Shown: piece after piece, positions 35,013 to 47,273 of the stretch
Numbering within the stretch: position 1 is the stretch's first letter
Layout: every line of letters starts with the position of its first letter
Source of the DNA: Apostichopus japonicus
Taxonomy: Eukaryota > Echinodermata > Holothuroidea > Aspidochirotida > Stichopodidae
Direction of reading: 5' to 3'
Assembly: GCF_037975245.1 (NCBI RefSeq)
Contig: NC_092577.1
Coordinates: 30,719,398 to 30,783,397 of the forward strand
Length of the DNA: 64,000 nt
Program-made: the position numbers and the translations under genes
The notes under the pieces: generated by a model
What the model was told of the DNA's origin: nothing
The model's database searches: none
Seen by the model: only the letters and a program-made list of their open reading frames with translations

Positions 35013-38000
35013 TTACTTCGGACTCAGTTCCTCCGCGCGTTTGACTGTCGCCTCTACTGCGTTCATCAGAGACGCCCTGACTCCCCCTCTCTCCAACTCG
35101 TGCACACCCTTGATGGATGTCCCATTCGGGGAGCAACAAGAGTCTTTCACTTGTCCGGGGTGCTTCCCCGTTTCCTTCACGATCGCACCGGCACCCTGAG
35201 AGAATGAGCAGAAATGTGTGACTGTCAGGAGTAGTTTGAATGTGGGGTGAGGGATGGGCATGCAAGTTATGATGGCTACTGATGGTTAGAATGGATGTAA
35301 GATGACATTTGTCATTTAGACATGTAGCCATGCAGTCAGTGTGTGGACTAATACATCACCACAAGTAAAATACTTCGTCTTGGACAGTTTTTGCTTGACG
35401 TGTGTTTTGTAAGTTTGTATAGTTTACAATGTGAAAACAGAGTCTGACATCAGATATTCTTTTTTATTTAAGAATACAAACACAGATCTAGAAAAAATGT
35501 CTTGCACTGAAAGATTCCCTTGGTTTGAAATTTTACACGATGGTCATTCTTTAAAGGAATATATTTTTATTCGAACTTAAGTTGTATAGCTTATGGAAAT
35601 TTACATCGGCCATAACATGGCATACTTCATGAGAGTAATGACACGTTAATCTTGATAAGAGTATGCCTCATCACTTTAAACAGGTTAGGCTTGATATAAG
35701 CATCATTTTCACATGTTAGGTTAGATTTGATTTATGCTTTGAACATGTTAGGCTAGATGTGTTTTATATGCCTTAAAACATGTTAGGCTTGACATGGTTA
35801 TGCCTTTGAAGAATACTGCGTTTGATCTTTAGCATGTAGTAACTGACACTTTCTTCAAACTTACAATCAGTGACTGGGCAGCCATTTGAATGGCATCCTG
35901 TCTTGATATACCCATCATGACACCTCCATCGGAGAGACCTTCAAGCACCACAGACATCTGCAGTAAAAAATTGATCGTCAATAAAAAAGTTAATTGCTCC
36001 TCGTCCATTGCATAGATCTTAGACATTGTCATTTTATGGTTCTGATTCTACCTAAGCATCTTACACACCAGGTGTTAAAGGCATTGAAGACTCGCCCCAA
36101 ACCGCGTGCCGCCCTCTGTTACTTGCAAGTGAAGCTTTTTTTCTTGTCGCTACAAAATGCAGACAGTAATGAAACGTGATACCTTGTTATCTTTTATCTG
36201 AACCTGAGATGTCCATCGCTGCTATGTACACTGTGTTGTGGGTATTGACCGTAGCTGTATGTACTGACTATACACTAGTGTCTAATTACCGCCGGTAGCA
36301 AGCTGTGTGTGTATTTTCTGGGATCGATGGTGGTGTCTAACACTTCTGTTACACCTCATTCAAAACTAGGTCAGATTACCGGCATGAGACGTTTCTTTGA
36401 GGGCGAGTCTTCAATGCCTTTAATTGCATATCCAGACTGTTCTTGCCAATTATTCCCCCTACCCGTCTATTGTTTGACCTCAGTTGACCTCGCATAATAA
36501 ACCTCAGCCACCACAGAAAGAAACATTGCTCAGTATTCATTAGATCAGGTTTTTTAACTTTCCTAAATGTCAGTGTAAATAACATGTTTCATGAATGCAG
36601 TGATAAGTATTATATCTTAGTACAATAGGGACATAAAAGTGGACACCGTTTCCATATAAATTTTTCATTGGAAACCTTCCTGTCAAATGTTTTTCTACAA
36701 CTCCTACCCCTACAACTCCCAAATTCACTACCCTACAACATGAAACAAGAAAGCCAACATGCAGTGTTGATTCCTTTTGCCATGATTTTTTACACGAGAA
36801 TAGTTAACATCATATTGTATAAAGGAGTTTTCTAGTTTTGACCTCAAATGCTATTTGACCTTCACATACATAACAATAGAATTCTGGTACTCACAATGAA
36901 TCTACACATAAAATTATGGTATTCATCTCAGCTTTACTACTGCCTTACAAGGCTTTCAGACTGATTTATGTTGACATCAAAATGAACTTTGACCTCTACA
37001 CAAAATAATGAAAGTTCTTATACTCTCTAAGGTGGATGTTCTTTAAATATCACACGCATGGAAATGTAACTCAACTTACCATTGCGATCCCACATCCCAG
37101 GATCCCGGACGCTGGTTCAATCAACCGATCCGGTACTTCAAAGCACTCTCCCACGCCCGTGAAGATCGACTTCACTGTTTCGACGTCCTCTCTCGTAGCG
37201 TGTGACCCTTGTACGAGGACGACACCGCCCTGGCCTACCGAGCAGGCCATGTTAGGAATTATTCGGATCATTCTCGTCCCCGCTGGAAAATACTTCAAAT
37301 ATATCAAACATAGGGAACATTGACTTTGGTGAAAAGAATTTAAGAACTACAAAATCCAGCATGTATATGTGCATATTGACTTTTGTATGTGCAGACAGAA
37401 ATATGACTATGAAAAAGTATATATTTAAAAAAGGAACAATTTTCTATGTATAACTCAGAAAAGATTTCACTACACATTTAATTACGCGAGAGTAAGTCAG
37501 TTATTCATTGGACTAACCCCAAATTACTATACAAACACACACACACACACAGGTGTGTTTAACATTCAGACCGAGGACCCCCATTGTTCATGCAATTGTT
37601 CAAAATCCACGTACCTTATCCCTAAGAATACTAGGGAATCATTTACTCGGTATTGAATTGCAAGATGCTATACAGAATGTTCAAGTTGCTATATATATTA
37701 GATAAGTAGCAGTCTTCTACACTGGAAGTTTCATAAATTTCTGGAAATTCAGAGCCATTGAAAATGCTACACAAACTTTGAACACTAAATTGTTCCTTAG
37801 ATATGTTAACAATTGAGAGAATTCTTCTGAGGACATGGTGATGCTTTTCAAATGACATCTGAGGACTTTGATTTCTTTTGTTAAAGTCCTCAGTCAGAAT
37901 ACAAATCACTTGCACTGCCATATGGCACATACACACAAACACTTAAAAGGAATTAAGATTAAACTTGATATCTTTGTCATGACATTGTGGAACCATGGAA

Positions 38001-41000
38001 TTAGTCAGCTTACAAACAAAGAGCAAGAAAATTAACAATGGAAAGGTACATAGGAAGTACAAAAAAGATAAGATTTTGTGTTTGTTTGAAATGAGCAAAG
38101 TTATTTTTGTCTAGAATGGGATTCCAACCAGAGGTCACTTTTATTGGAACCCTGAGGAAAAACATATACATTGTGTGAGGGAGGGGGGAGGGGCTGGGGG
38201 ATGGTGGGAGGAGGGCATAGGGTTTCATTTAAGCCATCATCATGCAAGCATTGTCATCTACATATCTGTGGGAGGCTGTTAAATTGGAAAATATGATAAA
38301 TAGCCTTTCTGGTTCCTCACATAGTTTACTGCTCTAATGTTAATGGTACTAAAAAGGAGTATTTCACCAATTTTACAAAAAGCACACACACTCTTCCCGA
38401 CAAAATTTGAGCAAATTTTTACTCACGCTTTCACAGCTTTCCATTGGAAGACTGGCTGCACATGAAACCACTAAATGCTTCTCAGTTGAGATTTTGGACT
38501 TAATCTGGTTTGCTACTCCTTCAATTTGGTAGGGTTTGCAGGCAAGGAATAATACTTGCGAGAATTCTGCCACTTCACAATTGTCATTAGTCGTCGCTAC
38601 CTTAAATTCCTTTGAGTAAGAAAAGAAAAAGAAAAAAGATTTGTGTATTATTTGCGATTATAAGCTTGAATGATATATGTGCCAAAATGACTGGACAAAA
38701 CTTTGGGTTGCCTAGCAACCAGAGTAAGATCTTGACAACACCTGCACATCATCAATAGATAATAAATAATGACTAAGTTGATTTCTAAATGCAATTTGTC
38801 TTACAATGACATGGCAGTGTTTTTTGTGTTATTCACAAAAAGTAGTGTTCACAAATTGCTAGGCCTACTGTATCTGTTGCTTTCATTTAGTATTATTAAC
38901 AAATTCTTTTGTAAGGGAAATTTAAGAAAACTCCACTCTTGGAATTTTAATGGTTCAACATATTGCAAATGTCTTGATGATACTTTATTAAAAGCTTGCC
39001 AAATTTATGTTGCAAAACTTGCATCTGATTTTTGTCTATTTTCTATATTTATAATATTTCTATCAAAAGAGTAGCAAAATACAGATAACTTTGTCAGGCA
39101 ATCTAACATTCCAATGATGTATCACATTTATCAAAAGGAATATTCAACAAGAAGATGATAGTTTAAAGAAAAGGTTAGACTCCCTACTATGATCCACTTT
39201 ACTGGCAATGAGGGATGGTTCACCCAGTCAAAATAGTTTACATCTTTTCAAGGTACTTTTATCTTAAGTTTAAGGACTATATATATTTAGAAGGGAGTAA
39301 AGCCAACTAACATTGCAGAATATTTCTCTTTGGGGAAAGAAGTACTCAAATGTCCACCACATGAACATCAATTTAGGCAGGCCTGCATATTCAACTCAGC
39401 ATTATTCAAGCCTGCATTATTCAAACTAGCCATCAAGCAAAGCCCAAATTTTGTTTTAAAAAAATCGAACAGTTTAGGATTTTCTTTGCAGCCATTCCCA
39501 ACATCAGATTGACTTCATTTTTCAGATATATGTGAAAAGGAAAACTAGAATACTTGTGAATAAAATCATATTTTCTTACGTCAATGCTGAAATATAATTA
39601 TCATCCCCCATCTTTAATCATTTGGGAGTGACCAACCTGGCAGTGCCCATATTACATTATGGGCTTCTAGCCAAAGTAAAAGCTTAACATGAATTTTTAG
39701 ATAATTAATTGTCCCTTTAATGTCAAGCAAATTGAAGCGAGCTGAAACATTTGGCTAGAAGGTTCACAAAAGGGTCATTCCATGTCAAATCAACCAGTGG
39801 TCCCCAGGTGACCCTCTCCGATTTAGATGAAACTTCATCAGAATGATTGAGTATGTCCCAAATGAACACACACAAAAAATTATAATCATACTCCATGTCG
39901 TTTTCGAGATATGGCCCGTTGAAATTTGGTCGTTGTGGCCATTTTGCTCGTTTGCGATTCGCAAAAAGTGACTTTTGTGATATTTTCCGACTTTGAAAGC
40001 TCATAATTCAGTCTTTGTACCAGGTAGAGAGCTCAATTTTGGTATTCTATCTTACTTCTGGCCAAAATTCATGAATCTGCACTCAATTTAACTGTATCTC
40101 CTTTATTTTTCTGGTTATGATCACCCAAAGTAGGCACTTTATTCTGTCAAAAATGTTTTTTGTGATTTTTAAGGTCACCCTGTGCCCACATGAGGGGTCA
40201 CATGAATCCTATATTCCTTGGGTATTATCTATGGTTGCATGTCTATACCCATAAGCAATAATAAGCCCACCAATGCATTAATTAAGAAATGGCATGTGCC
40301 CAAAGTTGGCTCCAGCCAGAAAAAGGTCAAAAAGACCCCGCCCTTCTTGACCCCGGTTGACCCCGCGATCAATTGAAACATTTATTGAAATTTACACCAG
40401 TTAAAAATATATATTATATCTACTTGTACATCAAATTTCAGCTTTGGCACTCAACTCCTTCATGGTATGGTGGAAATTTGAATATGAGACGTTTTTCGCA
40501 CATTTTTTAACAACTCCTTACACTAAGTTAATATCATACAGTGTATTTCAAGTTTGAAGCTTGTGTAAAGTATTTTTTGCAGTTGGAAAAAAGATTGTTT
40601 TTATTATTGTTTTTAGAAATGGGTTGATGATGCATGTATTCCACTGCAATAAACAATCACTTCAGTTAACCCTCCAATAGGCTGGTCCCTCATACCTGTA
40701 GTGCCTCAAAATCTCCCAAAACACACAACACAATTTGGAGCCTTATATACACTTAGTATACAGTACTGTTGTAGAGTTTCACTTGAAACATGGGTTGAAC
40801 CACACAATACAAGTTATATCTGCCAGTACTTAAAAGAATAGTCCAGGTCAAAATTTCTTTTGGATGTTTTAAAGTGGAATATAATCCAAGCATTCTGGTG
40901 AAATTTGCATTCAATTCCTATGTATCTTTTTTGAGATATTGACAGTTGAAGTTGCCACCTTTGGTACTAAAAGTGAACTAGGAGCAAACAGGTTTGACGT

Positions 41001-44000
41001 CATTGTTGCACTATGATAAGTAAAGTTATTTTCTTATTTTCTAAAGTTTTTTCTTTAAAATTTATGTCTAATTTTATACTCCACAATTGGATGCATCCAT
41101 AATGTTAATGTACCATAGGTATTGGTATTTTATAATCTTCACATCCCCTCTAGACAAACTAGTAACCCTATCCAATCAAGGTCAAATCAATAGACTGAAA
41201 AATACAGAAAAAAGAAAACATTATTTGTCAGTGTGCAACTGTGACATCACACCTGTTTGCTCAAGTTCACTTTGGTAGAATATCAGATAACTTCAACTGT
41301 CAATATCTCAAAAACGGTACATAGGAATTGAATGCAAATTTCCCCAGAATGCTTAGATTATGTTCATTTTTAACATATACAGTATTTCATATTAATCGCA
41401 TACAGTTCCCCCAATCCACTAGTTTGAACTCAACGAATCAGAGATGCAGGTTTAGTTTTGAGCCGTTGCTAAATAAAGATTCAAAAACGTCGAGTTGGTA
41501 ACTTGGTACAACCAGCAAGCTGGTACTCTTACAACTCCCTGGTTCAACTGCCATACACAAATCAAGCATGGTGTTGTAGTACATATCAATCAATGAGGTT
41601 CGTAGCTTTTAAATATTCATATTATGGGAGTGGTTTATTGGGATCCCAACGGAAAATATCTTCGAGAAATACAAAGTTAAAAGTTGTAAAGTTTTCGACT
41701 TTTATGCCACCATATGAAGTAAGATTTAAATAGATAATCTAGTTATGTATGTTGTTATGGCATCGAGGAATCAGTGAGGTTGAAAAAAACCATAGAAAAG
41801 GACGCAAAATGCTGCTTTAACCTAACCCAGTCCCCCTTTTTTTCCCCTCATGCTATACAAACACTGGTAAATCATTTGTATAAACCTTTTGAACAATATC
41901 ACCTGTGTGTCACATGTAGACACTACATTCTAGAACAATACTACCAGTGTGTCACGTGCAGACACCACCATAAACTATAGCAGGAACATCATCTCATCAC
42001 ATTTTTATACCCATTGATGTTGGAAAGATTGAGAAGTGGCGACTCTCCAATGACCAACCACTGCAAAATTGTGCCCATTAGAGACCATGCAGGCGAGAGA
42101 GAATCCATTTCTGCTAATATTCAACCTCAGGCTGACACGAAAGAGTACCAACCAGGCGTTACATCGCTGGAATGTACGACAATGAGTGGTACATTGGTAT
42201 ATAGTGGAAATTTCAGAGGAAGAAAATGATGTCTCTGTGAAGTTAATGAAACGAACCAAGAACTCCAATGCACTTCCTTGTCCACAAAACACCCACAATA
42301 ATTGTTGGATACCATTCTAAACTATTATTTGTGTCATCAGTGCTCCAGAGTTACAGGGACATGGAGGCCGCCAGTACACTCTCCCTCATGAATTAGACTT
42401 AAAAGACCATTCCAGCCAAACTGCAAGCATTCATCAAGTAAACAAATTAAAGTGTGCTAACTTGTATATCAAGCCACACTGCAAGCATTCATCAAGTAAA
42501 AGGAATTAAAGTGTGCTAAACTTGTTTACTTGTATATCCATGTGTGGTAAGAAAATTGTAAGGACATTGAAGCATTTCAATGACATTCCTTATGATCCCA
42601 GGACTGGCCTCTTGAGAGTTGTGACAGTATATAAGTAATTTAAATGTGCGTGAATCATTAATGATGTGATTAAATGTCATTAATTTGACCTAAAACAATT
42701 TGTTATGTTACATTTTGATTCAGCTGACTGAAACGAGGATACAATGATCATAACACTCATTCTTAGACTATGATTACATGACAAATATATAAGCTTGAGA
42801 TTAAAAAATGTGCGAAAAACGTCTCATATTCAAATTGCCACCATACCATGAAGGAGTTGAGTGCCAAAGCTGAAATTTGATGTACAGGTAGATATAATAT
42901 ATATATTTAACTGGTGTAAATTTCAATAAATGTTTCAACTGATCGCGGGGTCAACCGGGGTCAAGAAGGGCGGGGTCTTTTTGACCTTCTGGCTGGAGCC
43001 AACTTTGGGCCCATGCCATTTCTTAATTAATGCATTGGTGGGCTTATAATTGCTTATGGGTATAGACATGCAACCATAGATAATACCCAAGGAATATAGG
43101 ATTCATATGACCTCTCATGTGGGCACAGGGTGACCTTAAAAATCACAAAAAACATTTTTGACAGAACAAAGTGCCTACTTTGGGTGATCATAACCAGAAA
43201 AATAAAGGAGATACAGTTAAATTGAGTGCAGATTCATGAATTTTGGCCAGAAGTAAGATAGAATACCAAATTTGAGCTCTCTACCTGGTACAAAGACTGA
43301 ATTATGAGCTTTCAAAGTCGGAAAATATCACAAAAGTCACTTTTTGCGAATCGCAAACGAGCAAAATGGCCACAACGACCAAATTTCAACGGGCCAAATC
43401 TCGAAAACGACATGGAGTATGATTATAATTTTTTGTGTGTGTTCATTTGGGACATACTCCATCATTCTGATGAAGTTTCATCTAAATCTGAGAGGGTCAC
43501 CTGGGAACTTTTCAGAAAATTGGTTGATTTGAGGCGGAATGACCCAAAAGTACTTTCAGGGATGGTATGACTAAAACTGTACCTGGATTTTGCTGAAATT
43601 TCTATCGCTTGGAGCACTAGTTTTGATTTGAGATGGTTGCAAGTTACCTGAAAAAGGAGAGGAAAAAAAAAACTAGTGAAATATATGCACAGATGCAAAT
43701 TTTGAAAATTGTACAATTGGAAGGTAAAATTTACAACAAAGGATGTGTCTGCATTTTGCAATGTAACATGACCTCCCTGCCACGATAATACAGAACATGA
43801 ATGTAAAAATACTTGGGGTGGGATGAGAGGGAGGAAGGTCGGACAAAATGGATCTTATGAGCCACATTGACAATTTTCAACAAATTCATGGGCTCACAAC
43901 ACCCAAGGATGTACCCTCTCCCCATGAAATGGGGTATATTACACTTCATGGTTAAATAAGAGATCAGAAAGCTCTAACAGGCACATTGTACATCAGTTAT

Positions 44001-44922
44001 GTGGAAACCCTCATCACAAACAGGCCTGCCCTAAACCCACATGTACAACCTCCTCAAAGTATTACTACATATATTTGATACCTGCTCATGTTTTTTTGTC
44101 TTCTTTTTTTGTCTTGCAGAGTGCATTAATAAGAAAGAAATTTGACAGCATATTTTCCATTGGTCTGACACCTGTCTGTTATACTGTTGTAACAGATGAT
44201 TAAAATATCAAGAATACTTTTAATATACAAATTTCAACAATCAGTCCAGTTTAATTAGGTTAAAACAAATACATCTGCAGACCTACCAACTCTCCCTATA
44301 TTTTAGACACTTTTCATGGTCTCTTAAGACTAGTAATAAGAATTAAGTGACTTTTAATTGCAAATCTTCTGCAGTTTCTCTAGGCTGCCTAAGTTTTGAT
44401 CGGAAATATATTGGCAATGTGTATGTCATTATTATCCTTATAAATAACCTCTAAACACTTAGAGGCCCTCCAAATTCCACTGCTACATATTAATATTAAG
44501 TGCGGTAACTAACCCTTGAAGTCTGCACCATGTCCCCAGATGTTGTGGTGTAAAAATGGTTAATTTACATTAGATTCAACTAACACAGTTAAGAGAGAGT
44601 AAGAAAATAATCACCAAGTCTGTAACTCCACTTAATTTGAAAGTAAAATAAAATCACTAGGCTTTGATTTGGCCTAGGCCTATACTGTCATATAAATTGC
44701 ACGTACTTACGTCTAACAATAACACACATGCATACATAGGTTTTGGAAAGACCTAGCCGCCTAGCATATTATTATGCACGTGTTGCAGTGTACCGTGGTA
44801 GCCTGCGGGTTAACTTAGGAAAATGTTACTCTTTGGGTCTCACCTGCTTTGATTGCCCCTCCAATAATTGCCTGGGCAATGTTCCCACTTCCGATAAAAC
44901 CTACTTTGAACGTTTCAGTCAT
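35013..44922 (-). CDS. PYCR3: Pyrroline-5-carboxylate reductase, PYCR3-type
   Basis: Six minus-strand exons join in phase to 271 codons plus stop: 44922-44844 (ATG at 44922), 43647-43583, 38609-38427, 37292-37080, 35957-35865 and 35195-35013 (TAA). The length matches vertebrate PYCR3 (about 274). The enzyme reduces 1-pyrroline-5-carboxylate to proline with NAD(P)H, the last step of proline synthesis; PYCR3 is the cytosolic form fed from ornithine. The Rossmann nucleotide loop GFIGSGNIAQAI is at residues 8-19, SAPSDRN follows near 37, and the C-terminal signature is LKDSCCSPNGTSIKGVHELE. Two places deviate. The loop usually read as LSGSG is ILGCG here. The usual Thr after GGT in the C-terminal signature is Ser. 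Exon 4 must use an AAG acceptor, because a nearby CAG nine bases downstream shifts the frame. Introns 2 and 4 carry transposons. Neither targeting peptide nor internal stop is seen, so it is probably functional. Confidence 0.93.
35640..35815 (+). repeat. Short tandem repeat, ~45-50 bp unit, four copies
   Basis: ACATGTTAGGCTTGATAT-like blocks recur near 35,678, 35,713, 35,747 and 35,778, with TATGCCTT-type spacers. It lies in the last intron of the reductase gene, about 50 bp from exon 5. Confidence 0.75.
36075..36423. mobile_element. MITE with TTAA target duplication
   Basis: TTAA at 36,075-36,078 and 36,420-36,423 flanks a 341-bp element whose ends are perfectly inverted over AGGCATTGAAGACTCGCCC. 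TTAA duplication with such ends is typical of piggyBac-like non-autonomous elements. It is in intron 4 of the reductase gene. No transposase frame. Confidence 0.8.
39772..43545. mobile_element. 3.8-kb foldback transposon with ~740-bp terminal inverted repeats
   Basis: Left arm 39,772-40,510 and right arm 42,804-43,545 are highly similar inverted copies. Both ends start GGGTCATTCC (then ATGTCAAATCAACCA on the left, GCCTCAAATCAACCA on the right). The 2.3-kb core has no recognisable transposase; it holds another foldback element, a two-copy repeat near 41,895-41,975 and another near 42,416-42,530. Flanking sequence is A-rich on both sides (AAAA), so target duplication length cannot be fixed. It fills most of intron 2 of the reductase gene, ending 37 bp from the donor of exon 2. 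Antisense-like ORFs of about 90 codons in both arms are mirror copies of each other. Confidence 0.9.
40855..41380. mobile_element. Nested foldback element inside the larger transposon
   Basis: Arms of about 165 bp at 40,855-41,020 and 41,215-41,380 are inverted, sharing AAATTTGCATTCAATTCCTA and TTTTGAGATATTGACAGTTG. The middle is about 195 bp. A diverged relative lies at 17,030-17,665. It is a separate insertion into the core of the 39,772-43,545 element. Confidence 0.8.
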
Positions 44923-46234
44923 ATTGTTTGACTCAAGTGTTTTTGCTAAATAATAAAATACACATCTGCTGTAGGCCCCTATGCTCGCTTAACACTAGTC
45001 ACGAAAATCTTGCATGCGCGGTTCACCGAACTGTCAACATCGCAGAAATTTCTGTGGTCGAAATGCAGACCTAAATCTGTTATTGATTTTAATTTTCTGA
45101 CTGTCGTGTTCACGTGTATGTATGGGAATTTCCCTCTAAATAGTGGCGGTATTTATTTATATCTGTGGGAGCTCCGATCGTCGGTTCAATAAGGTCGATC
45201 GTTCTTGCTTATTTACGGGATAGAATAATTATATGATTTACCCGATAAATAAGAGGGGTTATTAATTATTGGGGTAATTATATACCCCTTAAATCATTAC
45301 AGATCATTAAATAACTTACCCGATCAGTGGTTGAATAAACGTTGTGCTGGTTCTTATGTACCCAATCATCGTTATTTGACAATATGTTGGGACATGAAAA
45401 CTCTTTCTGTATGATTGCAATGAGACAGAAGTTGACAGACAGACAGACACAGTTACAGAGTGAATCTTGGGAAAAGAACCAAAAAGTAATAGTAAAACAT
45501 TTTAAAAATATGTTAGCAAAATCACGTCTCTTGGTGGCTTGCATATACAGAAGGGCACGAACCTATCTACACGTGGTGCGAAAACTGGAGAGCTTGAGAG
45601 GCAATTTTCTATATAAGCCTTAAAAGAATAATTTAAGATTTGTTTACCCTTTAGGGATGGAGGGGGGGGGGAGGCTGGGGTGACTAAGACCCCATATTTT
45701 TTCACTGCACTGAAATAATTTTCGGTACTCGTTATATGGGTTTATCCACCCCCCCCCCTCCGTCACCCCGTCATCCCTCTCTATAATCTCCGTTAAATCT
45801 GCGTCGGGTTCCTTTTACTAGTAAACTGGTGAGTACAATCATCAAATTTTGGGTTCTCGTTGCTAGAAATCTGCATTGTCATGGAAACGGAAAATGAAAA
45901 TGCTACGGGTTAACGTGTCATCTATCCAGTGCAGTGTCATTTATCTATATATGTCATTTTAATGACATTCTCATTCTACAATGACATTCTATCCTTCAAC
46001 ATTCAGGAAGGACATGACTAAATTTTCTTCTCCTCCCTTGTTCCCCCCCCCCCCCCCCATCACTCCTCTTCTCATAGCTCTCTTCCACCTTTTCTTCTCC
46101 ACACCTTTCTGTCTTTGTCCTTCTCCAGTTTATTCCCTTCCCTTAATCCTCTCTTTGTCCCTCCACTGTTTATCTCCCACCTCTCCTCTACCCATGTTGG
46201 TTTTTTTCTTTCTTCTCTCCATCCCTTGTCTACT

Positions 46235-46672
46235 AACTTCAGATTCGTAATCAGCGTGTCGCGAACTACCAGAAAAGATACACATTTATCGCATTTGCGA
46301 CAAAAAGTTTTTCACCTAAAAAAACCGTAAGCAGTTTTTGCCAAAATGTTTGTCAAAATTTGACCCATTTATTCATAAATGTCAAGATAAAACTCAAGAT
46401 GACAAACAAAGGTTTGATTTGACTGCTTTGAAATCACGTATCACTGGCAAGATGCGTCGAGCGCCCTTTTATTTCGCTCAGTTTGCAACTTTTCAGAGGA
46501 ACAATAGAAAAGCGAAAAACTTTTAGGGACAACAAAAGATTTTAAACCTTTGTTCGTCGTAAAAGTTTTTCGGTCTTACTTTTTCTTGAGATGAAAAAAC
46601 TTGTTGTCGCAAATGCGATAAATGTGTATCTTTTCTGGTAGTTCGCGACACGCTGATTACGAATCTGAAGTT
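46235..46672. mobile_element. Foldback element with 69-bp perfect arms
   Basis: The sequence starting AACTTCAGATTCGTAATCAG at 46,235-46,303 is perfectly inverted at 46,604-46,672. Beyond 69 bp the arms continue with reduced similarity (AAGTTTTTC blocks). The 300-bp middle shows a short open frame of 62 codons with no known similarity. Perfect arms suggest recent insertion or gene conversion. Confidence 0.85.
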
Positions 46673-46675
46673 TAT

Positions 46676-47125
46676 TCTGGAATTGGGTGTTGTGTGGGGC
46701 GTGCAGGGGGGGGGGCAAAAACCTGATTTGCAGTTTTCCAAAACTGGCCCAAAATCGATTTCGCCCAAATGACGTAACAGGGAGTAATCGATGCTCAGGA
46801 GCCCAAATCTGCAACTCCCAGGTCCATATCTGCTTCCGTTCGGGAGATACGTGGTCCCAAAGGACCCGATAGAAATACGTGTTCTTTATAAGTGCACAAT
46901 TTGGAAAACCCCCTCTTTTCAGCCCACTCTCTTGTCCTCTCTGAAACACCCATCGACATTAAAATTAGACGTGGAGTAGAAGACACCCTAAAACACCAAT
47001 TTCGTGTAATCTTCTGACCGGGAAAGGCTTTTTGTCTATATGATTTCTATTTTTTGCATAAATCATAAATCAGGTTTTTTTGGCCCCCCTGCACGCCCAC
47101 ACACAACACCCAATTCCAAAATAGT
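46676..47125. mobile_element. Second foldback element, abutting the first
   Basis: GGAATTGGGTGTTGTGTGGG near 46,679 with GTGCAGGGGGG, then AAAACCTGATTT, is inverted at about 47,066-47,125 (AAATCAGGTTTTTTTGGCCC, ... ACACCCAATTCCAAA). Arms are about 58 bp with a few differences. It begins within a few bases of the right end of the previous element. Confidence 0.75.
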
Positions 47126-47232
47126 AATTATCCCCATAGGCTACATCTATCTCTTTGTGTTCACCATGCTCATTAACCTGTCTGTATTCTGTGCGTGTTT
47201 TTGTCCCTTCTGTTACTGTATACTTGTCATTT

Positions 47233-47273
47233 AGCCTTTGAAGAAGATCCTGCTAGGATCGAAACGTCAGGCC
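47233..47273 (+). other. Degenerate hammerhead-like motif
   Basis: AGCCT, then TTGAAGA, a GATCC/GGATC stem with a TGCTA loop, GAAAC, then GTCAGGC. GCCT at 47,234-47,237 can pair with AGGC after GTC as stem I. Against the consensus CUGANGA the first base is U, one extra A precedes stem II, and stem III has no loop. It is probably an inactive relic from a Penelope-like or related retroelement. Confidence 0.45.

Noticed and set aside
39723-40004. 93-codon minus-strand frame, matched by an 88-codon plus-strand frame at 43,304
   Set aside because: The two are the inverted arms of one foldback transposon. The peptide shows no known domain, and the frames end at arm-specific indels.
46338-46526. 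62-codon frame inside the foldback element as a transposase
   Set aside because: It is too short, has no recognisable motif, and is bounded by the element's arms.
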